Source: CAZJDM01 sp964544765 (lineage in GTDB: Bacteria > Bdellovibrionota_B > Oligoflexia > CAYFLR01). From it: 54,967 nucleotides of DNA. The stretch covers positions 1 to 54,967 of the forward strand of contig CAZJDM010000007.1 of the NCBI GenBank assembly GCA_964544765.1, given 5' to 3'. Each line of letters starts with the position of its first letter. The first letter of the stretch is position 1. Under the pieces are notes generated by a model. That model was given only the letters and a program-made list of their open reading frames with translations, had not been told where the DNA came from and did not search any database. This document shows positions 18,901 to 25,380 of the stretch, one piece after another. The position numbers were made by a program, and so were the translations under genes.

Positions 18901-19026
18901 AGAAGGATAAGTAATATCGGGCATTAATTTAAGTTTTAGGCGAGTGTAGGACAAAACTCCAAAAACAATAATAGCAATTACTATCATGGTAACTGCGACG
19001 GGTCGTTTAATTGCTAGTTCAATCAT
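15910..19026 (-). CDS. RND efflux transporter, first of a tandem pair
   Basis: 1038 residues, HAE1-type RND pump. The N-terminus MIELAIKRPVAVTMIVIAII is the standard first helix, followed by LKLMPDITYPSITV, a hallmark of the family. TM4 reads GMMVDNSIVVLENI and TM10 GIVVNNAIVLIDF, the same Asp-Asn and Asn-Asn pattern as its partner. It couples proton entry to export of substrates from the inner membrane or periplasm through an adaptor and an outer-membrane channel, both encoded just upstream in the same operon. No strong ribosome site precedes the ATG at 19026. The two pumps are clearly different in sequence, so the duplication is old. Confidence 0.92.
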   Translation of the reverse strand: MIELAIKRPVAVTMIVIAIIVFGVLSYTRLKLKLMPDITYPSITVRTEYPGAAPEDVEKTVTVKLEERLTTLTHLKSVVSVSRAGVSDVILNFSWKANFDKAVSEVREKVERIFFKDEVGRPLVLRYDPSMDPIIRIAFFPANQEMKFSSLKSLIEDEINPRINVVPGVAAAIIKGGREEEVHIMLDQQKMSRVNVNINDIIRRLKQENVNVAGGTLKTANNQFLIRIRNEFQSLVEIEHLFIKSLNNAPIRLKDIAQIDYRQEEENIVVRVSGKRAVAVEVYKESNANIVKVASNVIKMLKDNQAQFGPYTNYAIMSNQATFVENAIFTLQSTALLGGVLAIIIILFFLGQITTTAIIAVSIPLSIVITFGFMYLFEISLNTMSLGGLALGIGMMVDNSIVVLENIFRHQNMGKSKISAALTGTQEVVTAVIASTLTTIAVFFPIVFLEGLAGQLFKDFAWSVVFSLLSSLLVAILIIPMLCALGRQTISSKGIKDSLDPNEDQQKKKKNYFKFKLHKIFQDLYIVYPRSLIKVLDHKPAFIFSLVVAIFIAIFIFYYSGSELLPEVHQGNLTVQAKFPVGTPLPETLSRIAKIEKNFTQIDELAMFGSITGIDEQEISNLDEGPNTSRLILRLKREVIKSLKNKEIRLINKINQLLKRTTNLQYEITRPALFSFSAPLQIELFAENLLILNRLNDDVMKMLSNLPILKNIKSSLEKGYPEIIISFYQDQLLKYNVRSEDIASNIANLLHGKIATSMSRKSHTYDIVVKQSEYDIKSLNDIKQMPVIQIEGKYIPLSTVASIRPAMGPSEIRHISKRRAVQINAYLASGIDLKQASLIVETHIKDIIKNYSKTGVVSFRIGGEDVERKASEKEMLLAVLLAIFLVYVVMASQFESFIQPFIIMFSIPLAAIGSAILLWLLGINISVMVFIGLIMLAGIVVNNAIVLIDFMNQQRREGKPPRQTVIEAAKVRLRPICMTSLSTILGLLPMALGWGEGAELRSPMAIAVIGGLFSSTILTLYVIPTIYEIIYQKKRGTP

Positions 19027-19089
19027 AGTCTAAAAGCCAAGCTAACTTAACAGTACTCAGTTGTCAGTAAACTGATACTCTATAACAGG

Positions 19090-20352
19090 TTAATTAGTGT
19101 AATTAATCAATTCGATTTTAGATTTATTAACTAAACCTTCAAAACCCTCAACTATTAAAAGGTCTCCAACACCTACATCTGATAGGACCTCCACCTGATT
19201 ATCACTTTCAATTCCGCGTTTTAGAGGTATTCTTTCTGCTTTAAATACATTATTGATATTTTTATTGTTACTATTATTGTTCAGCATGTCTTGTTTCTCA
19301 TTTTCATTAAGTTGTCTAGCTAAGAAAAGATACTGATTTCCTTCAATATAAGCAATTGCCTTACGGGGAACAATAATTACATCTTTCTTGGTCCCTTTTA
19401 CCACACTCACTTTGACAAATTGTCCATGTTTAAAAGTATTATTAGAATTATTCAATTCAATAGATATTTTAATGGTACCACTTTTTTCATCAATTACAGG
19501 AGATATACTAGTAATTTTAGCCTGAGTTACAAGGGGTGGAGAGTAATGGTCTGATGTTAATTTAACCGTGTTTCCTTGTTTAATGGCTGACCCTTCTTGA
19601 GCGGGAATATAAATATAAGCTATCAACTTACTAACATCTACCAAGGTAAAAGCCAATTGACCTTGTTTCATTAAATTGTGATCCGAAATGTTTATTTGAG
19701 CTACTATTCCTTTAATGGGACTTTTCATTTGAGTTTTATCGAACTCTTGTTGAGCTATTAACCATTTGAGTTTGTTTTCTTCCCATTTGAGCTTAGTTTT
19801 AGTTAGTTCATCCTGGCTGATCAAATTCTTATCGAAAAAATCTTGTTGATGTTGGTAATCATTTTGCGATTGGACAAAGAGGTTTTTCTTTAATTCAACT
19901 TCGGCTTTAACTCTTTGATCATCTAATGTAGCTAGAAGCTGATCTTTTTTAACCAGATCACCTTCCTTAACCAATACTTTAGTAATAATACCGCCTGTTC
20001 GAGAATGTATCTCTATTTTTTGAATGGCTTCTAAGGTGGTATAGGTTGAGTAATAAGATGTAATAGATCCTTTTTTTATTGGGTCAACTAGTACTGGCAC
20101 CACTACTTCTTCTTTAATTGTGTCCTCGTTTCCATGTTTTGCTCCACCAAAAAGCATTCTTCTGGATCTGCGTCCTCTACGGTGCCTTTTGCTACCAGCT
20201 CTTGATTGATCTTCTTTCTTGCTTGCTCCTCTGTTGTTTTCTGCCTTACCTTTATGATCCTTCTTATCTTTTTGACTGCAGGAGTGTAGAATTGTAAAAG
20301 TACAAAGAGAAAAAAGGGAGATAAATAGAAATATGGGTTTGGGCAAAATCAT
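19090..20352 (-). CDS. RND periplasmic adaptor (membrane fusion protein), lipoprotein
   Basis: 420 residues. The signal ends in the lipobox LHSC (Cys25), so the adaptor is lipid-anchored. Residues about 118-145 are the first half of the lipoyl-like domain (GGIITKVLVKEGDLVKKDQ), followed by a helical hairpin (to about 205), the second lipoyl half (MKSPIKGIVAQI) and a beta-barrel/membrane-proximal region. An unusual highly basic, low-complexity stretch rich in Lys and Arg (about 28-68, including KRHRRGRRSRR) sits between the lipid anchor and the folded part. A short Asn-rich insertion (NNNSNNKNINN) lies near residue 360. GAGGAG sits 6 bases before the ATG. The gene lies between the TolC-like and RND genes, the usual order of a tripartite pump. 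Confidence 0.9.
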   Translation of the reverse strand: MILPKPIFLFISLFSLCTFTILHSCSQKDKKDHKGKAENNRGASKKEDQSRAGSKRHRRGRRSRRMLFGGAKHGNEDTIKEEVVVPVLVDPIKKGSITSYYSTYTTLEAIQKIEIHSRTGGIITKVLVKEGDLVKKDQLLATLDDQRVKAEVELKKNLFVQSQNDYQHQQDFFDKNLISQDELTKTKLKWEENKLKWLIAQQEFDKTQMKSPIKGIVAQINISDHNLMKQGQLAFTLVDVSKLIAYIYIPAQEGSAIKQGNTVKLTSDHYSPPLVTQAKITSISPVIDEKSGTIKISIELNNSNNTFKHGQFVKVSVVKGTKKDVIIVPRKAIAYIEGNQYLFLARQLNENEKQDMLNNNSNNKNINNVFKAERIPLKRGIESDNQVEVLSDVGVGDLLIVEGFEGLVNKSKIELINYTN

Positions 20353-20459
20353 TTTTTACTCCTCTGTTGCTTTTATCTCAATCTAGACTAATCTTAATTG
20401 GCTGTACCAAAGTTTGTTTCTTCCTCCTTGAACCGAACCACAGTTTAAGGACTCATAGA

Positions 20460-21887
20460 TTAGTTCCATTGACCACTGGTTGAAAGAGGAATCCCTATTT
20501 CTTTAAGTAATAATGCGATAGTTGTATAGTAATTAGCTATCTCTTCGGCAAATTCATTCATTGTTTTTCGATGCTCCCATTCGGCCTTGTTTAAATCTGT
20601 TATGTGAATAATTCCGGCATTAAACTGCCCGATGGCCGTTTTTCTCCTTTGACCAGAGCGTTTAATTAAGGCTTGATTAAGTTTCATCTTTTGTTCGATA
20701 GTTTGAATTTGTAGCAACATTTTTTGTACCGATACACTTGTTTTTTGAATAGCCAGATCCACGGATCTTTTACTAACGTTTAACTTTAAAGATTTATCTT
20801 TAACCTCTCTCCAACGAGTAAGTCCGTCAAACAAATTCAAGGAAAGATTTAAACTGATCTGCCAATCTTTGTCTACCTGGCTATTTTCTTTATTATTAAG
20901 GCGATTGGAAAAATCAAGGTCATAACTACCTAGTAGATATACTCTTGGAACAATATTGCGGATAGCTTGGATGTAGTTAGATTTGGCTATTTGAGTATCG
21001 ATATCTGCTAATCGTATTTGGGGAGAGGTTCTTAAGGGTGAATTGTTTAATGAAATTTCTTCTTTAATTTGGGTAAATCTTTCAAAATAGAACGGTTTTT
21101 TTCCCAGATAAACATAAGGATTTTCATCTTGTTTTGATTTGGGAATGTCCTCAGTTATTAAAACATCTTGGCCGTTGAATATTAATCGGATGGTTAAAAG
21201 GGCTGTTTCTTTATCATGTTTTAATGTTAGCAAAGATAATTCGGTCTCTTTATAATCAACTTCAGCGCTTAAATAATCGAATTTACTAATTTTTCCCACT
21301 TTATACCGTTCGAGAGCCTTTTTTCTGGTAAAAATTTTAGTTTCAAATTGGGTTTCCGCTACTTCTATTTTTTTTAATATTATAAGATAGTTATAATATG
21401 ATTTTATAAGTTCAAATAGCTGATCATTGATTTTTGAATGTCTATTAATAATACTTTTTTTAATATTTAAATCCGAAATATCAATTTGATGGAGATTTTT
21501 TCCGTTATTGTAAAGGGTTTGGTTTAGTTTTAACGACATCTTTGCATCGTCATCTGAATCGATGTCATCTATATCAAAATCAAATTGAGATTGGACTGAA
21601 GCAGGTATTTTATTAGATCTAGATCGGCCTTTTTGATACAGTTTGGTGAAATTTAAATCAATTTGTGGGGCGAATTTACTAACATGGTTCTGGTATTGCC
21701 ATTTTGCTATTTGAACTTGATCTTGAGCAGCCTTAATTTCTAACGATTCGGATTGTAATTTAGTGACCAGATCTTTTAAGTTTTGGCTGGGTATACTCAT
21801 CAGAGGTGTTTCACAACCAACTAATAATATGAAACAAATTATTAATAATTCCTTTTTAACTCTAATTGTCTTATTTTTATTTAGCAT
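20460..21887 (-). CDS. TolC-family outer membrane efflux lipoprotein
   Basis: 475 residues, typical for the outer membrane efflux family. The signal ends in LLVGC (Cys25), as in lipidated TolC relatives. The body shows the two long helical repeats of the family, with the characteristic spacing of coiled segments (LKDLVTKLQSESLEIKAAQDQ near 37-57; a second related half starting near residue 300 with SPQIRLADIDTQIAKSNY). It should form the trimeric channel through which the adaptor and RND pumps below it in the operon expel substrates. It is the first gene of the minus-strand operon; the divergent region upstream holds an inverted repeat that could bind a regulator. Confidence 0.88.
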   Translation of the reverse strand: MLNKNKTIRVKKELLIICFILLVGCETPLMSIPSQNLKDLVTKLQSESLEIKAAQDQVQIAKWQYQNHVSKFAPQIDLNFTKLYQKGRSRSNKIPASVQSQFDFDIDDIDSDDDAKMSLKLNQTLYNNGKNLHQIDISDLNIKKSIINRHSKINDQLFELIKSYYNYLIILKKIEVAETQFETKIFTRKKALERYKVGKISKFDYLSAEVDYKETELSLLTLKHDKETALLTIRLIFNGQDVLITEDIPKSKQDENPYVYLGKKPFYFERFTQIKEEISLNNSPLRTSPQIRLADIDTQIAKSNYIQAIRNIVPRVYLLGSYDLDFSNRLNNKENSQVDKDWQISLNLSLNLFDGLTRWREVKDKSLKLNVSKRSVDLAIQKTSVSVQKMLLQIQTIEQKMKLNQALIKRSGQRRKTAIGQFNAGIIHITDLNKAEWEHRKTMNEFAEEIANYYTTIALLLKEIGIPLSTSGQWN

Positions 21888-21934
21888 AGGTAATATTGCC
21901 TTACTATGACTATAAATAATATAAAACTGGTAAT

Positions 21935-21960
21935 ATACCGGCGTTATAAAATTTCGGTAT
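21935..21960. promoter_or_regulatory. Inverted repeat in the divergent region upstream of the efflux operon
   Basis: ATACCG (21935-21940) and CGGTAT (21955-21960) are exact inverted copies spaced by 14 bases, 48-73 bases before the start of the TolC-like gene. A third copy of the core, GGTA-ATA-TACC, overlaps the left arm (21929-21939). The arrangement suits an operator for a dimeric repressor or activator of the pump. No regulator gene is present in the window beside it. Confidence 0.35.
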
Positions 21961-22067
21961 GGATCTAACTCTTTTCTGAGAAGAATCAGCAGGATAAATA
22001 TGCCTTAAATTAAATCTGAAGACAAGCCATTTTATAGTGAAATTAGGACTCTTTTTTAAGATTTCGA

Positions 22068-22095
22068 TTGACATCAAATCTTTTTTTGTTAGTAT
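22068..22095 (+). promoter_or_regulatory. Sigma-70-type promoter for the histone-like gene
   Basis: A perfect TTGACA (22068-22073) is followed after 16 bases by TAGTAT (22090-22095, 4 of 6 matches to TATAAT). The expected transcript starts near 22102, giving a leader of about 50 bases with GGAGAA just before the ATG at 22151. This supports the shorter protein start. Confidence 0.5.
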
Positions 22096-22150
22096 CGGAG
22101 GCTCTAAGCTAGGCTGGTTGCCCTGGGTAAACTGTATTCGGAGAATTATT

Positions 22151-22654
22151 ATGTGGTTAAAAACCAAAGTTCAAATAATAGAAAAAAAGATTAAAAATAA
22201 TACTGAATTAAAGATCGCTAGCGATTTTAAGCCGGCCCTAAAAAAACTAAAAGCAAAGATTAAGACCTTAAAGGGTCCAGTAAAATTATTAAAAGAAAAA
22301 AATGCAGATGAATATTACTCTATCCGTACATCTTACCGTATACTGGTTGAAGCTTTTGCAAGTGGGAAATCTGTTAGTTCTATCGAAAAAGCTAAGAAAG
22401 CTGTTCAGACTCGTAAAACTACAAAGAAAACTGAGGAGGAAGTGAAAGCTGAAGCAGCCCCAAAGGAAGCCGAAGCAGCTCCGAAGAAGAAAGCCGAAGC
22501 AGCTCCGAAGAAGAAAGCCGAAGCAGCCCCAAAGAAAACTGAGGCAGCCCTAAAGAAAACTGAAGCAGCCCCAAAGAAAACTGAAGCAGCCCCAAAGAAA
22601 ACTGAAGCAGCCCCAAAGAAAGCTAAGGCCTCAACAAAAGATTCAAAAGAGTAA
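22151..22654 (+). CDS. Histone H1-like Lys/Ala/Pro-rich repeat protein
   Basis: 167 residues. Residues 1-100 are Lys-rich and probably helical, with a short aromatic segment (NADEYYSIRTSYRILVEAFA). Residues 101-158 are eight tandem units of the type EAAPKKT or EAAPKKKA. Lysine, alanine and proline dominate, as in eukaryotic histone H1 tails and bacterial H1-like proteins (AlgP/AlgR3, Hc1-type, BpH1-type). A DNA- or RNA-compacting role is likely by composition, not by homology that I can prove. The ATG at 22151 has GGAGAA 6 bases upstream; the frame stays open to 22037 but that stretch contains a promoter. The palindromic element at 22691 follows the stop. Confidence 0.7.
   Translation: MWLKTKVQIIEKKIKNNTELKIASDFKPALKKLKAKIKTLKGPVKLLKEKNADEYYSIRTSYRILVEAFASGKSVSSIEKAKKAVQTRKTTKKTEEEVKAEAAPKEAEAAPKKKAEAAPKKKAEAAPKKTEAALKKTEAAPKKTEAAPKKTEAAPKKAKASTKDSKE
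22451..22624 (+). repeat. Eight tandem 21-24-bp units encoding the Lys/Ala/Pro tail
   Basis: The units encode EAAPKEA, EAAPKKKA (twice), EAAPKKT, EAALKKT, EAAPKKT (twice) and EAAPKKA. The last few copies are nearly identical at the DNA level, so the number is likely to vary between strains. Every unit is a multiple of three bases, so changes stay in frame. Confidence 0.9.
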
Positions 22655-22690
22655 AATCAAGCGATGGGGAAACCTTACATTGCGTTAAAT

Positions 22691-22724
22691 AGATTGCACA
22701 AAACTGGTTTTTTCAGCGCAATCT
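22691..22724. repeat. Short palindromic intergenic element, copy A
   Basis: AGATTGC (22691-22697) pairs exactly with GCAATCT (22718-22724), and inside it AAAAC pairs with GTTTT around a TG turn, so the whole 34 bases fold as a hairpin. Read on the minus strand it begins TTGCGCTGAAAAA, matching copies B (37651) and C (42651). It starts 37 bases after the stop of the histone-like gene and could act as its terminator. Confidence 0.6.
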
Positions 22725-22767
22725 AAATTTGGGTTACTTTTTTCACAAATTGGATGTGGTATTGACT

Positions 22768-23517
22768 ATGGAATCGTCACCTTTTATACAAAAGCGGCCT
22801 AACTTTATTATGCAATACCTAATTGGACTTAGGTACATGGGAAAAGGTTTTTCTTTTTTAAAAAAGCGACCTAAGTATCTTTCTTTACTAATTTTTCCTT
22901 TGATAATTTCATTTTTAGTTTATGGTGTTGCTATTTATATGTTTACTGTTCATGGCACAGCCATAATGGCGTATGTATTTCCCAAGCCAGAGACATGGAT
23001 TCTTTTAATGTTGTGGTATGCGACCTTAGTATTGGCTTATATTGTTGTTCTAGCCATTATGTCGTTTACTTTTATGACTATATCTAACATTATTAGTTGT
23101 CCGTTTTATGATTTAGTGTCTGCTAAATTAGAACGAGAATATCTACCAAAGAATAAAACCGCCCATTTACCATTGCGAAAGCAATTTCTTAACAGTCTGA
23201 TCTTGGTTAAAGAAGAATTAAAAAAAGCAATATTTGTAGCTTTGATTCCAATTCTGTTAGTATGCATACCAGGATGGGGGGTTTTCCCGGCTACGGTAGT
23301 GGGAGCGGTCTTTATTGCTTGGGAATATGTAGATTTTTCAGTTATTAGACATCGAACTTTGTTTAAGGATCGTTTAAAAATAGCTTGGAACAATATATTT
23401 TATTTGTTTGGCTTTGGTTCGTTACTGATGATTCCTATTTTGAATTTATTTTTATTTCCCTTTGCAATAGTTGGTGCTACTTTGTTATATTTTGAACATA
23501 TGCACGCTAGAATTTAA
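22768..23517 (+). CDS. EI24/CysZ-like multi-pass membrane protein
   Basis: 249 residues from the ATG at 22768. The sequence has about five strongly hydrophobic segments (for example YLSLLIFPLIISFLVYGVAI, WILLMLWYATLVLAYIVVLA and a Gly/Pro-rich ILLVCIPGWGVFPATVVGAV) and the EI24 hallmark ISCPFYDLVSAKLE followed by a basic loop. E. coli CysZ of this fold takes up sulfate, but no cysteine-synthesis gene is nearby, so transport substrate and role are open. The frame extends to a TTG at 22729; the ATG with GGATGTGG about 8 bases upstream is preferred, and a further ATG at 22810 is possible. The gene lies 67 bases before recA in the same direction. Confidence 0.7.
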   Translation: MESSPFIQKRPNFIMQYLIGLRYMGKGFSFLKKRPKYLSLLIFPLIISFLVYGVAIYMFTVHGTAIMAYVFPKPETWILLMLWYATLVLAYIVVLAIMSFTFMTISNIISCPFYDLVSAKLEREYLPKNKTAHLPLRKQFLNSLILVKEELKKAIFVALIPILLVCIPGWGVFPATVVGAVFIAWEYVDFSVIRHRTLFKDRLKIAWNNIFYLFGFGSLLMIPILNLFLFPFAIVGATLLYFEHMHARI

Positions 23518-23584
23518 CTTGAATAATATAATATAATATTAAACTTAAAAATGTGAATTTATATTTGAAATAAGGAGATTATAA

Positions 23585-24661
23585 ATGTTTGAACATGCTG
23601 ACGTCAATAAATCAAAAGCCATAGATCTAGCGGTTACCGCTATTGAGAAACAGTTTGGAAAAGGATCTATAATGTGTCTGGGGGATAGTAAAAATTCTAT
23701 ACTTGATATTGAGACTATTCCTACCGGAAGTTTATCTTTAGATGTTGCCTTAGGAGCAGGTGGTTATCCAAAGGGTAGGGTTATCGAAGTTTATGGTCCC
23801 GAATCTTCAGGAAAGACAACGTTAGCTTTGCACGCAATTGCTGAGGCACAAAAAAATGGTGGCGTTTGCGCTTTTGTTGATGCTGAACATGCTTTGGATA
23901 TATCTTATGCTAGAAGAATTGGTGTAAATACTAGTGATTTATTAGTATCACAACCAGATACTGGGGAACAAGCATTAGAAATTACCGATATGTTAGTTCG
24001 TAGTGCTGCTGTGGATATGGTAGTTGTTGATTCAGTGGCGGCTTTGACTCCCAGAGCTGAAATTGAAGGAGATATGGGAGATTCTCACATGGGTTTGCAG
24101 GCCAGATTAATGTCTCAGGCACTTCGGAAACTAACAGGTACTATGTCGAAATCGAAAACAGCGGTTATTTTTATAAATCAAATTCGGATGAAAATTGGCG
24201 TTATGTTTGGTAATCCAGAAACGACTACTGGCGGGAACGCTCTCAAGTTTTATTCATCGGTACGATTAGATGTACGGCGGATAGGTGCTATCAAGAAAGC
24301 TGAGGGAGTGGTTGGGAACCGTACCAAGGTGAAGATAGCCAAAAATAAATTGTCCGCGCCATTTAAAGAAGTAGAGTTTGATATCATGTTTGGAGAGGGG
24401 ATCTCTAAGACGGGTGATGTGTTGGATTTGGCTGCAGGAATGGATGTCATTAACAAGAGTGGTACCTGGTATACTTATGGACAAGAGAAAATTGGGCAAG
24501 GCAGAGAAAACGCGAAAAAATTTCTTTCTGAGCAACCAAAGTTAATGACTGAGATCGAAAATAAAGTACGTGAGGCACTTGGGTTACCTGGTTTAGTAGT
24601 TAAAAGTGGAAGATCCTCTGGTAAATCTGGAACTGATACTTCTGCTAAAAAGAAAGGTTAA
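23585..24661 (+). CDS. recA: RecA recombinase
   Basis: 358 residues, normal length. It binds single-stranded DNA and ATP, drives strand exchange in recombinational repair and stimulates self-cleavage of LexA-type repressors. Walker A is GPESSGKT at 71-78; the Walker B region is VDMVVVDSVAAL; the conserved GDSHMGLQARLMSQALRK and FINQIRMKIGVMFGNPETTTGG segments are intact. The C-terminus is Lys/Ser-rich rather than strongly acidic as in E. coli. The ATG has AAGGAG 7 bases before it. The short gap upstream contains AT-rich TATAAT-like runs but no CTGT-N8-ACAG or GAAC-N4-GTTC box, so SOS control by a known LexA type cannot be read here. Confidence 0.98.
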   Translation: MFEHADVNKSKAIDLAVTAIEKQFGKGSIMCLGDSKNSILDIETIPTGSLSLDVALGAGGYPKGRVIEVYGPESSGKTTLALHAIAEAQKNGGVCAFVDAEHALDISYARRIGVNTSDLLVSQPDTGEQALEITDMLVRSAAVDMVVVDSVAALTPRAEIEGDMGDSHMGLQARLMSQALRKLTGTMSKSKTAVIFINQIRMKIGVMFGNPETTTGGNALKFYSSVRLDVRRIGAIKKAEGVVGNRTKVKIAKNKLSAPFKEVEFDIMFGEGISKTGDVLDLAAGMDVINKSGTWYTYGQEKIGQGRENAKKFLSEQPKLMTEIENKVREALGLPGLVVKSGRSSGKSGTDTSAKKKG

Positions 24662-24696
24662 ATAGAAAGATTGCTATTAAGAACTGCTAATTAGGG

Positions 24697-24731
24697 CGAT
24701 TTGTGAAATTAAGACGATTTGTGAAATTAAG
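24697..24731 (+). repeat. 18-bp tandem repeat across the prepilin start
   Basis: CGATTTGTGAAATTAAG occurs at 24697-24713 and 24715-24731, with a further partial CGATTT after. Each copy supplies an in-frame GTG AAA TTA, so the leader peptide carries KLRRFV twice and translation could begin at either GTG (24703 or 24721). AGGG before the first favours 24703. Confidence 0.8.
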
Positions 24732-25353
24732 GCGATTTCGGCAATTATTAATTTCGAAAAAACATGGTTTTTCTTTAGTTGAGCTGATGATAGTTGTAGC
24801 TATTATTGGTTTATTAGCCTCAATAGGAATACCTACATTAAGAGGTTTTGTGGCTCGTCAGAGGCAGGCACAGGCTCAAACCTATTTAACTCAGATACAA
24901 GTTTTGGAAAAAATTTATTTTGCCGATAATTATACATACTGGCCTACGACCTCTGCGGATGATGGTAGTTTAACTCCATTGGTTACAGATGGTGTGTCTG
25001 TGGGATTTAATGACTTACATTTTTATCCTCTAGAAGCTGCCGGTGACATTTACTATAATTTGAGTGTGGGCACATTTTCGCCTCCAGGTACTGTTGATGC
25101 GAGTGATTCTTCTATTACTATTTCCGCTCCTATGAATCAATTCGTCGCTTTAGCTGTAGATAGATCCGCACGTCATGTGATATCTGGGAAGGGCAGAGAT
25201 AGATGGATTGCAACTCGCGATTGTGTGTGTTGTACCAGAGATGCAGTAAAGGCAACTTCAGCAACAGTTCCTGCAGCTGCAAGTGCATGGACCAGAAATT
25301 GTGTTAGAAAATGTGGTACAGATAATGCGCCGGCTGGAATGACTCTACCTTAG
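24703..25353 (+). CDS. Type IV prepilin-like protein
   Basis: 216 residues. A basic leader ending KKHG is followed by FSLVELMIVVAIIGLLASIG, the class III signal cleaved and methylated by prepilin peptidase between Gly22 and Phe23, with the conserved Glu5 of the mature protein. The long N-terminal helix then runs into a globular part. The C-terminus has five cysteines (DCVCC, NCVRKC), which suggests disulfides like those closing the D-region loop of pilins. It could be a major pilin, minor pilin or type II secretion pseudopilin; no assembly genes are near, so this is undecided. It starts 41 bases after recA. The first GTG is chosen as start. Confidence 0.85.
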   Translation: MKLRRFVKLRRFRQLLISKKHGFSLVELMIVVAIIGLLASIGIPTLRGFVARQRQAQAQTYLTQIQVLEKIYFADNYTYWPTTSADDGSLTPLVTDGVSVGFNDLHFYPLEAAGDIYYNLSVGTFSPPGTVDASDSSITISAPMNQFVALAVDRSARHVISGKGRDRWIATRDCVCCTRDAVKATSATVPAAASAWTRNCVRKCGTDNAPAGMTLP

Positions 25354-25380
25354 AAAAAAATCGAGGATTGGACCAGCTGA

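Noticed and set aside
21910..22167. 85-codon minus-strand frame opposite the histone-like gene
   Set aside because: It covers the promoter and start of the plus-strand gene, with no ribosome site and poor protein character.
22419..22616. Leu-rich repeat frame on the minus strand
   Set aside because: Pure shadow of the Lys/Ala/Pro repeat region.
23518..23584. LexA/SOS box upstream of recA
   Set aside because: Neither the CTGT-N8-ACAG nor the GAAC-N4-GTTC pattern is present; only AT-rich runs are seen.
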